From Moniliophthora roreri (taxonomy: Eukaryota > Basidiomycota > Agaricomycetes > Agaricales > Marasmiaceae): a DNA stretch of 54,125 nucleotides. Positions 45,913-54,125 of this stretch are shown here, piece after piece. The notes beneath the pieces are model-generated. The model was not told the DNA's origin and made no database searches. It saw only the letters and a program-made list of their open reading frames with translations. The stretch's first letter is position 1, and the number at the start of each line of letters is the position of its first letter. The DNA lies in contig LATX02000030.1 in the NCBI GenBank assembly GCA_001466705.2, positions 1 to 54,125 of the forward strand, in the 5' to 3' direction. The translations under genes were made by a program, and so were the position numbers.

Positions 45913-46640
45913 AGAATAAGTGAACCAGGAAATTGAGCAATTCCTCTGTCTCTTTGTAAGCAAACGCCAGAATGATTGGGCAGACTGGCTCCCCACTGCT
46001 GAATTCATACTCAACTCAAGGGTTCATACTGCACATGACAAGAGCCCTTTCGAAGTGGTCTACGGATACTGACCTGACTTCACTATCCCAGCAGGATGGC
46101 GCATGAACAAGTTCCCAGCTTTAGAGGCACAATTGGAAGGGTTGAGGAAGATTCGAGAGGAGGCAGAGGCAGCATTGCAGATAGGAAAAGAAAAGATGAA
46201 GGAAGCATACGAGGAAGGGAAGAAGAAGGCGCATGAGTTCAAAGTGGGAGACAAGGTGTGGCTGTCAGCAAAGGACATCCATATCCATCAGGCAAGCAGG
46301 AAGTTAGGCCCAAGACAGCTTGGGCCCTATGAGGTGGTAGATCGCATAGGGGATTTGGACTACTGCCTCAAGTTGCCTCTAGCAATGAAAGTCTATAACA
46401 TCTTCCATGTTAACTGCCTATCACTATGGAAAGGCAATGAAATCAACAGTCAGCAAGCCCCAGCTCCGGAAGCAGTAGAGGTGGAAGGAGAGGAACAACA
46501 CCTNCAACCAGAGTGGCTGCAGCACTCTTTGCAACACTACCATGGCAAAAGCTTGTGAACTTCACTGAGGCAACCACAGACCTGGTATGGGAGGAGGGGA
46601 AGAGAGTAGGCCATGGTCTATCGCAGACGATAGACTCTAA
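45913..46640 (+). pseudogene. pol part 5: integrase right part and C-terminal domain
   Basis: It resumes with the catalytic glutamate (GAA, 45914-45916) directly after the target duplication, followed at once by TAA (45917). It continues with the core end (DWADWLPTAEFILNS, then SPFEVVYGY), a coiled charged linker and an SH3-like segment (GDKVWLSAKDI ... LGPRQLGPYEVV ... FHVNCLSLW), typical of gypsy integrase C-termini. After the N at 46504 the frame is lost; a neighbouring frame has NFTEATTDLVWEE, reminiscent of the end of a chromodomain. The chromodomain call is tentative. Confidence 0.8.
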
Positions 46641-46651
46641 GGAGGGGGTAA
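46639..46651 (+). promoter_or_regulatory. Polypurine tract
   Basis: AAGGAGGGGGTAA immediately before the 3' LTR. Purine-rich tracts at this position prime plus-strand DNA synthesis in LTR retrotransposons. Confidence 0.8.
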
Positions 46652-47107
46652 TGTGATGGAGTGCAACTTTTCCTTTCTCTTTTCTTCTAAGTCCCATTAT
46701 CTTATCTTTTATTTTTTATCTATTTATCTGATTACTTACCTTATTTATACCATCACAGCCACTTTTCCATAGAACATTCCATTCAACCCGGATCTCCTTC
46801 TGGATCATTCTTCCATTTCCATCAGTTATTCTTGCTGAGACAGACTCATTGTATTTATACCTGACACTTGTAGCCTAGTTCCCCATCTTGACCTCTTGGT
46901 CATTTGGGCTAGGCAAGTATTTCTTGTATATATCTCTCAGTAGTTAAGCTAACTTGGTTATTTGGGCTAGATATTGACTTCATGTCTATTGAGTTCAATG
47001 ACATATCGACCTAGAGTCTATGCTGGATCACCCTCTTTCCTTATTCTTTTCCTGACTCGAGTGCAGAGGGTTTTACTCACTGTGACGAGGGTCATTGCGG
47101 CAGCACA
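46652..47107 (+). repeat. 3' LTR, family A (456 bp)
   Basis: Same length and ends as 40711-41166 (TGTGATGG ... CAGCACA). Differences between the pair run in both directions between CpG and TpG/CpA, so each LTR has lost different CpGs since insertion. Confidence 0.95.
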
Positions 47108-47112
47108 CAATG
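47108..47112. repeat. Target-site duplication of gypsy element, right
   Basis: CAATG directly after the 3' LTR; the partner is at 40706-40710. Confidence 0.9.
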
Positions 47113-47147
47113 GGCCTTATATTCTTCATGAAGACCTTCAGATGCGA
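47108..47147. repeat. Repeat X copy 3, segment 3
   Basis: AATGGGCCTTATATTCTTCATGAAG-type sequence resumes X exactly where segment 2 stopped (compare 25955-25995). It ends at GCGA, where the next insertion begins. Confidence 0.75.
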
Positions 47148-47980
47148 TGAAGATGCTCAAAAACCTATGCCTCTACTATGAAAACACAAGGCCTGTAGTG
47201 CCATATTTATGGGTTTATAGTTTTATTAATCACTTCAAAGCAAATACTGGTATCGATATTCAACCAGAAAACTGCCCAAAGAATAAACTTCTTCTAAGCA
47301 AGAACAAAGGTACCTCTTGTACCTGAATATAGCCCTCTTAGCTATGTTCTGCAACAATTCTCAAGAGGACAAATCTTCTAGACACTGCTAGCCTGAAACC
47401 CTCTCTGATTCATGTCAAAACACCAGACTATACTGATGCATGTCAGCNCATCTTGAGTGTGTTATAGCACTTTTCTAAGAGAAACTTTACACCAAGAAGG
47501 AGCCTTGGGCACTTGGAGTGTGGCCTGTGTGTGTATCAGGTTGTGACACACTTAGAGTCTTAGCAAGGGGTGTGCCTGCACTGAACTCTTTGTAGAAATT
47601 GGTCTAGGACCTTTTCCAGTACACTGTGTGCTGTAGTTATCTTGAAGAAGTCTTGAACTCCATAGAGTCAGACTATATTGGCTATTGAGTCTTTGTATGG
47701 GACTGTAGCTCTTGTGTTTGTGCTTTGTGCACTGTGTTCTTTGTGTTTGTGTGTGTGTCTGCCCAATAAACCCATTTTAAACCCATCTATACTCCTTTGA
47801 AGGTGAACACTTTGAAGTAGAACACTTCAATAAGAGAGTAACAACTTAACTAAGAGTTTTGTTGGCATTCTAAGTGCAGTAACTCTGATCACATTGATCC
47901 ACACTTGCACAACAACCTGAGTTAGACTTTTGGAGGCTACCTTTTGGGTAGTTTTCCACTAGTCTTATCTTAGACAAATT

Positions 47981-48296
47981 ACTGATACAATGTTTCTCTT
48001 ATTGGAAAACACACCTCTTGCATTAAAAACTAAGCTCTTCCTAGCTTTTATTTATATCTCTGGTTTGGGTTACAATCTCAGGTCTCAACTAGCCTGTGCC
48101 TCTTGCACAACTAAATAAGCTAGGGCCCAAAGTGGTTGAAAAATACTGATTGCTGGTAGCTCTTCTACCTGAACAACAATGTCATACACCAGTGGGCAGT
48201 ATCTCTCCTGCTTTCCACCTACAAAACACGTCCCCTTATATACTCTACAACATAAATAATCTAATATATCTGTCACAAATACAAATAAAACTGAGT
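47981..48296 (-). mobile_element. LTR-like element C, copy 2
   Basis: Same element as 10032-10355, here inserted in 12.1 kb-type sequence that is uninterrupted at 12101-12120. TATA-like and AATAAAAG signals lie on the minus strand. Confidence 0.5.
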
Positions 48297-48672
48297 TGGG
48301 TGATAAATATTATATAAACTGAGCTGTGTTTGGTAATTTCTCTGTCACAGTGTCCAATTGTAGTCAGGCTTCATAGCCATAATCTCTTTTATTCTTTTTC
48401 TATGACGATTGCGCAGTCTCCTGACACTAATTGTTTGCAATTTCCTCGATCAAACGGCTCTCCTTCCGACTCCGTTTGAAAATATTATACTTCCATGCCA
48501 CTCTGCATANAGAACACTTCAATAAGAGAGAATCAACCTAGCTAAGAGTTTTGTTGGCATTCTAAGTGCAGTAACTCTGATCACATTGATCCACACTTGC
48601 ACAACAACCTGAGTTAGACTTTTGGAGGCTACCTTTTGGGTAGTTTTCCACTAGTCTTATCTTAGACAAATT

Positions 48673-48996
48673 ACTGATACAATGTTTCTCTTATTGGAAA
48701 ACACACCTCTTGCATTAAAAACTAAGCTCTTCCTAGCTTTTATTTATATCTCTGGTTTGGGTTACAATCTCAGGTCTCAACTAGCCTGTGCCTCTTGCAC
48801 AACTAAATAAGCTAGAGCCCAAAGTGGTTGAAAAATACTGATTGCTGGTAGCTCTTCTACCTGAACAACAACATCATACACTCTGGTAATCAGTGGGCAG
48901 TATTTCTCCTGCTTTCCACCTACAAAACACATCTCCTTATATACCCTACAACATAAATAATCTAATATATCTGTCACACATACAAATAAAACTGAG
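48673..48996 (-). mobile_element. LTR-like element C, copy 3
   Basis: At the same relative insertion site as copy 2, so it is either the same insertion seen twice across the N at 48510 or a duplicated locus. It differs from copy 2 by a small indel (CACTCTGGTAAT present here) and several substitutions. Confidence 0.5.
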
Positions 48997-49827
48997 TCAA
49001 GTGCTAAATATTATATAAACTGAGCTGTGTTTGGTAATTTCTCTGTCACAGTGTCCAATTGTAGTCAGGCTTCATAGCCATAATCTCTTTTATTCTTTTT
49101 CTATGACGATTGCGCAGTCTCCTGACACTAATTGTTTGCAATTTCCTCGATCAAACGGCTCTCCTTCCGACTCCGTTTGAAAATATTATACTTCCATGCC
49201 ACTCTGCATAGTTCCTTCCTTCTCTGTCTATTGTCATCTGCTCTGTGGACGTGTAATATGCTTCCATTTCTCCTCTAAAGTGTACGCATAAGCTTAGCCA
49301 TGCTATCTTCTCGTCATACAGCTTTGTCTTCCACTTTCCATGATACAGGCACCTTTTCAGTAACCGATCATCTATTTCATTCCTCTAATTTGATTATCAG
49401 TATCTCGAGTATCCCCCGCCGATAATTTGTCATTCTCTGTTTCATATCTGTTTCTCGGTAATATTCTCGTTGATGTATCATCAAAGGCTTTTATTCTTCC
49501 TTCAAGTCAGGTGTGGTTTGAAAATATTGTTAAAAATTAAAATATTCCCTTTGGTACGCTTTCGATAGAGAGGTGCGATGTGGTGTGTTTCCCTACAGGT
49601 TTTCGGAATGCTCCTCTGTGTTCAGATTCACTGTTTATTTTCATACTAGCAGTGGTCAGGTACCCTTGTATGGCCTACCGTCAACCATTACTCTGCTAAT
49701 ATTTTGTATCCTTCTCTACTACTCACTTTGACTAGCTGCTCAGGGCTCACACTAGTCCTCAATTCCCTTGTATATGTCATTTTCAACTATAAAAGTGCAA
49801 AATAAAAGGTAAAAGTTATGCATATCA

Positions 49828-51539
49828 GCGACAAGCCACTAAAACACCTTTATGGACATAACCTGATTCCACAACTCTCATATGCAAAAGCTTGAAGAAG
49901 TGTCAACTAAATCACCTTAGCTGTCATAAATTGCAAGCCACAATGCTCACTCTCAACCAACTTCCATGAAGCTCCTGTTCACATCTTGCCTTCTTCTCCC
50001 ATTATTGACCTTGACACTTTACATGGCAGAAAGGCAAAGGATCTGGGACACCCATCAACATGAGTACTAGTATATATTTAGCCTCCAGCTACACTGTTAC
50101 ACTACTATCTACAAGAAGACTATCGATCCAAATCTGAATCCTGAACTTGTCCAACAGCTTTTGCAGATGGCGGCCGGGAAGAGCAATAGATTCAGCTTCT
50201 AGTTATGCTACATGTCATAAACTATAATGCATAATATGCCTAGTTTTGCTATACTATCCATATCTGACCTGTTGCACTTCCTCAATGTTCTAGTATAAGA
50301 GGCATGAGCTGGATGAAAACAGAGTAAGTAAACGCAGTATATGAAACAAGAGCTGAACTTGAAATCACCTTGCTGCGACCCATTAGCCAAATAAATTCAG
50401 AGTTGTCATAGACTTGAATAGAGAAAGACAAGTATGACTCCATTGATTGCCATGATATCTTGATTGAATCCAGAGGTCAAGTGGGTTCTCTTAGGTTTGC
50501 CATATCTCAAGTGTTGTTGGACTTGTGGACATGAGGATATCAGTTGTGATAATGTTCTGGTTCATACCAGAAGTTGGCTGTGTTCCCCCAAGTTTGAATC
50601 ACCTTGAGTGTTGTCAATACAAAAAAAGGTTTGGGAAGCTTGCAATGAAAGAGGGTGTGAATTGACAAGGTTGCTTGCTGGAGGGCTGTCAGACCATGCA
50701 AGTGCAAGTGGTTGGGTTTTGCATTGAACAGAAGGTCTGAGATACTTGCACCCCCAAGTAATTCATGTCAGCCCAAGGACTTGTACTATGGAGGCAACAT
50801 TCAAAGTACCCAAACTAGGTGTACATGATTGCCTTGAAGAGAAGCAGAGATAACTGAAAAACATACCAGAATGACAGATAGTTCCAGAACCTATCTTGCT
50901 TGTTGCTAAACCCACTTTGATGAACATCAATATACCAAGTCCAGTTGCAGTGTGAATGAAAGAATATGTTAGCTCAGTGAAGGCAAGATATACTATACAT
51001 CACCAGGATCTCTTCATAGGCAAACCCATGTGAGTTCAAAGTCCAACTGTCTGTTCTGGTTTTTGGAGGTTTCATTTAGCCTAGTGCTGGGCACATTATG
51101 AGCTATCAATACTTTTACTGTTGGTGCCATGTTTTTCAGTACTCAGCTGTTCATTATGCCTGTCTTCAGATCAAGAATGCTAAAAATTGTCTGTTAGTGT
51201 TTAAAAGAAGGGGAAGTTGAAGGCATAATCCACCTACCTTCACCCATCAGATTCTGATTTATGTATCCCACTCCCAAAGCCTTTTCCCATCTCTTGCATT
51301 GATTAAGAGCAGAACCTAGCCATTAGGAATGTTAATAGGAAGGGCAGGGTGTAAAGAATAGAGCATGGTATTTGTAGATCCAGCCATCATAAAGAATACC
51401 AAAAGGTGCTATTAAAGAAGTAATGTCAGTATTGGGAGCAACTGATAAGGTGGAGGTAGGAAGTCACCCTAAATCCTGTCTCCCCAACACAATTCCAACT
51501 TCCTGCTCTACTGAGATTTGAGTTATTCTTCCTCTGCCT
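49828..51539 (-). repeat. Repeat X copy 3, segment 4 (CpG-depleted)
   Basis: It aligns with 26000-27750. Nearly every CpG of copy 2 appears as TG or CA here (for example AACCCGTTGCACTTCCTCGATG there, ACCTGTTGCACTTCCTCAATG here). The strand refers to the conserved frame. Confidence 0.75.
51244..51387 (-). pseudogene. Conserved X exon, copy 3
   Basis: MAGSTNTMLYS at the start and KRLWEWD near the end match copy 1. A TAG interrupts after PINIPNG, and the arginine-containing positions are changed. The donor GTGAAGG is kept. See 20756-20908. Confidence 0.45.
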
Positions 51540-51996
51540 TTGAACCAAGGAGCTGCCAAAAATTTAAAATCATACCAGGGGTACATTTTTGTTTTTCAGC
51601 CTTGAGGAGGGAACCTACCTACCTCCACGTGATTAAATTACTATATATGGGCTGTATGACATCATCATTCTCACTGTCATTTGACTTATGTGATGAGTAT
51701 TTCAGACAGTCATGGGTCATGGAGGGACCTTCCAAATAGGTTTGATGGAAAACTTTCAAATTTGGCAGTTCTAGGTGTATTTCCATGTCTGGACCTTTGG
51801 GGTACAGGAAGGTTCTCTGTTGAAAAAAAAAAAACACTGAGCTTATGTTGTACTTTTAGTCAGAAACACCACTCAAGGAGCTCTAAAACAGCCATCTGGG
51901 ACCTTGAAAAGGGTAGGTCAAAATTTTTTTTTCAGCCCTCCAGGCTGAACCTACCTACCTAACCCCCAGTACAGGATTGGTGGACCGGTAGCCCCT
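51540..51996. mobile_element. Short insertion in X copy 3 with internal direct repeats
   Basis: X continuity (GTTATTCTTCCTGCCT-GGGACTTGA in copy 2) is broken here. Flanks TGCCT (51535-51539) and TGCTT (51997-52001) may be a five-base target duplication. TTTTTCAGCC ... GAACCTACCTACCT occurs twice, near 51593 and 51930, close to both ends. No coding capacity. It may be a MITE or a solo-LTR-like unit. Confidence 0.5.
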
Positions 51997-52960
51997 TGCT
52001 TCAGACTTGAAGGAACGTTAGAGCCCTAACGAGGACATGAGTAGGCGATCTATGGAAAAGGTTCGAAAACACACCAATGATCTCGATAATCCCAAAGTCA
52101 GACATCCAGGATCTTCATCAAACCCGGCCAGCCAGATCAAATGACCATGTTTTCTGTGTCAGCAAAAGCCTTGGCTCGAGAATAAAGGGCACTTGATGCG
52201 TTCACAGCTCTCCACAATCCAAGAGCTCACAATCGACGGATCATCTGAAGAAGCAGGCTGCTAGTACACGAGGTGGGAACATGGTGGTCAGGAGGATGTC
52301 ATCGGTCACCGCTTCTAAAATCATCAAAGGCCTTGCAGTCGGCCGGTATCATGGTTGGTAACAGAGCAGGACGGTAGCAGAGTAAGACAGTTGTGAAGGT
52401 GTGGTCGACGGCAGATAAATGTAAATGTTCCAGAGCAAAGGTTCCGTCTTCGAAGCGAATACTTGGTATCCTGAGCAGGGAGATGATAATTAGCATCAAG
52501 GACTTTGTGAGGTTTTATAAGGACACGTACATGTTTCACCTCAAGTTGCCATTTGCTCAATTCTCTGGTATCTTCTGCAATGCGCCAAGCCGTTGAGTTC
52601 GGGATCCGTAGATGGCGGTCGGGAGGATGGTGAGCTGACACGTGCCACCCAAATCGTTTCCGTGCGACCGACACCGACATTGGATGTGACGGGTACCTAG
52701 GGTAAGGATAAGTCAGTTTATACTCGAAAAGGGAAGAAAACATACAGAATGTCAGAATTGGGACATAAAAGGTCCGTGTTTGAAGGGTTGCATAAAGCCT
52801 GGAGAGCACTGACACAGGTATGCCTTTTGAACGTGGTTCTAATGGAGAGAATGTTAGCCTAGCCGGAAAGGCTCGAGGGAAGGCTCGAGGACTCAAGAGC
52901 AGGCGTATTTGCTGGTACCGTTCCAAAACAAGATCGAAACCAAAAACTGAGAGCCCAACC
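51997..52960 (-). repeat. Repeat X copy 3, segment 5 (CpG-rich)
   Basis: It aligns with 27765-28250 and then with 29660-30110. In contrast to segment 4 it keeps its CpGs (GAACGTTAGAGCCCTAACG, GGCGATC, GACACGTAC). The minus-strand 213-residue frame (52324-52965) spans it, but the frame is not kept in the other copies, so I do not call it a gene. Confidence 0.7.
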
Positions 52961-53846
52961 ACCAAGGGTCAGAACAAAGCAAAATCAGAGGCTCAAGTTG
53001 TCCTGGCCATCCTGTCTCCAGACAAACGAGTTCTATAGTTGCTACAACCAACACTGTGACTACCTGCTGGTGCATTAAGCTCCGCTTGAGCGCCAGCTCT
53101 TTCGGTCTTCTCTAATACTGACAGTGCACCACAGGATCATAAGGATGCTGTAGGAGTTGTCAGATAACACAGACTATGTATTACCACAATGCACGACACA
53201 AGAGCCTTGGAATACGATACGATAACGTGCTAGCCCTAGAATGGAACCAATATCCATGAACAATATCCATGAACCGACGAAAGAGTAACATTAAATCAAA
53301 ACAGTTAGCACAGAACTATATGGGAGCCTGGGTGACAACGCACCACCCTGGTAGATAACGAGTTGGAACAGTCGAAACGAGGCTTCGGACCTAGTATCTT
53401 GAGTCCAAATGAAGCACAAACCCACGACGAACCAGACAGATATGCAGCTTGCAGCGTTATCGACATTGTCGCAACTGGAGTGATATGCATGGCAGAGCGT
53501 CAGGAAAGCACAAATAACTTGATGACCTTCCGTGTGATCGCCTCGAGCAGTACCTAGAGAGGTTGAGTCAGTATGGGAGCAACTAAAAGTTCAGAACAAC
53601 CCGACATACCTTCAATAGAGAAGCGTGGGTGATAACCGTGCAAACTGAACATCCGGAATAGGAACCCAATAGATTGGTAGTGCAGCAGCCAATCCCAGCA
53701 CGAGAAGCAATGAGGTGGGACATGCAGGCAGAGCGATAGTAGAAAAGGGCTCGATGGGCATTCAAGAACCCATTCTTCCTTTTCTCACTGCTACCACCAC
53801 CATCTACGATACCCTAAAACACATTTCCCGTCCACTCCTCCAGTGA
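52961..53846. other. CpG-rich non-repeat sequence
   Basis: No match to repeat X or to other parts of the window. Short frames only. It may be unique DNA flanking the repeat block. Confidence 0.4.
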
Positions 53847-54125
53847 TATCGCTTCCAACGATCATGGGCAGCAATTTATCGTGATCGAAGCACGTCTGGT
53901 GTTGAGAGCGACTGTGACGAGGCTGACAACGATGCAGAAAGTGTCGAGATATATCCCAGAGACGACTTTGATTATCTTGCATCCCATTTCCTCGTCGCCA
54001 ACGTACTCCATAATGAGCTCGTAATGACCCTGCTATCCGCGGACAGGAATCCAAACCGACTCGTACAGACCACCGAATGGCTCAATTCGAATGCGCCGAC
54101 TGCACCAGTTGCAACGAGACTGTAT
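53847..54125 (+). CDS. Partial hypothetical exon running off the window
   Basis: An open frame of 93 codons from just after a TGA (53844) to the window end, with acidic, hydrophilic content (ESDCDEADNDAESVEIYPRDD ... FDYLASHFLVANVLHNELV) and normal CpG use. CTCCTCCAG just before it could be a splice acceptor. I do not recognise it. A frame of this length could arise by chance, but its composition is protein-like. Confidence 0.35.

Larger units (their letters stand above)
40711..47107 (+). mobile_element. Ty3/gypsy (chromovirus-like) retrotransposon, full length, dead
   Basis: Complete structure in order: 5' LTR, gag with zinc-knuckle region, aspartic protease, reverse transcriptase, RNase H, integrase, 3' LTR. 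Protease through integrase in that order defines Ty3/gypsy. The total is 6397 bases, including a 435-base solo LTR plus five duplicated bases inserted in the integrase. Flanked by CAATG on both sides. The coding frames carry about sixteen in-frame stops, twelve of them TGA. It lies in repeat X copy 3, whose empty counterpart is at 25950-25995. Confidence 0.95.
47148..49827. mobile_element. Mosaic insertion made of 9.5-13.0 kb-type sequence
   Basis: The ends match 9537 (TGAAGATGCTC) and 12986 (GCATATCA), so it spans TG...CA. It is flanked by GCGA at 47144-47147 and 49828-49831, a possible four-base duplication in repeat X. The order inside is 9.54-10.01 kb-type, N at 47448, 11.58-12.11 kb-type, LTR-like C, 12.12-12.33 kb-type, N at 48510, 11.95-12.11 kb-type, LTR-like C again, 12.12-12.99 kb-type. 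The two halves around 48510 are similar but not identical. It is non-coding apart from ~70 bases of the Cys-cluster gene's 3' end. Confidence 0.6.

Noticed and set aside
40711..47107. Classical RIP as the cause of decay
   Set aside because: Stops are mainly TGA and changes concentrate at CpG. A CpA-targeted process should give mostly TAA and TAG.
52324..52965. 213-residue minus-strand open frame in X copy 3
   Set aside because: The frame is not maintained in the corresponding parts of copies 1 and 2, and it spans regions conserved only at the DNA level. It is likely to be open by chance.
1..54125. tRNA or rRNA genes
   Set aside because: I saw no cloverleaf-forming segment with A and B boxes or rRNA-like stretches that I could support by eye.

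Overview
The window looks like repeat-dominated DNA of a filamentous fungus, most likely a basidiomycete (Agaricomycotina). The reasons are short introns of 54-63 bp with GT...AG ends, a chromovirus-like Ty3/gypsy element, and a tyrosine recombinase of a type common in agaricomycete repeats. Only one locus, at 31336-34946, looks like an intact host gene: a two-exon gene for a 1183-residue multi-pass membrane protein that I cannot name. Almost everything else is transposable-element sequence in several stages of decay. Five N bases mark contig joins or ambiguous bases; at two of them (5247 and 13916) the flanking sequence is an exact duplicate, so those 'tandem repeats' are probably assembly artefacts.

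Layout from the left. 1-142 is the edge of a minus-strand LTR, followed by a decayed tandem array (150-600). 1209-1872 is a PIF/Harbinger fragment. 3480-4220 is an LTR-like segment related to 11272-12021. A minus-strand solo LTR of the same family as the gypsy element lies at 5979-6432. 6559-9610 is a decayed multi-intron gene with a six-cysteine cluster. 13917-14935 is a tyrosine-recombinase pseudogene that has lost its HxxR arginine.

From about 15.2 kb to 53 kb the backbone is three collinear copies of one unnamed repeat unit ('X'). Copy 1 spans 15.2-24.1 kb, copy 2 spans 24.7-30.1 kb and copy 3 spans 35.3-53.0 kb. X carries a conserved, spliced, minus-strand reading frame of unknown function. 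Copies 1 and 3 are split by insertions: two inverted-repeat elements (16130-18179 and 21759-23537), a third long-inverted-repeat element (35971-39235) beside copy 3, a complete 6.4-kb gypsy element (40711-47107, target duplication CAATG), a mosaic fragment (47148-49827) and a short insertion (51540-51996). The gypsy element itself holds a 435-bp solo LTR of another family between the second and third catalytic residues of its integrase.

A regional mutation process runs through the window. Most of 1-19.3 kb and 32.3-52.0 kb is strongly short of CpG, whereas 19.3-32.2 kb and 52.0-54.1 kb keep many CpGs. X is present in both states, so the depletion belongs to the region and not to the repeat. 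In the gypsy pol and gag frames most in-frame stops are TGA where family members carry arginine, which fits CGA-to-TGA change. The boundary at about 32.25 kb falls inside the intact host gene, and the one at 52.0 kb falls at the edge of a short insertion.
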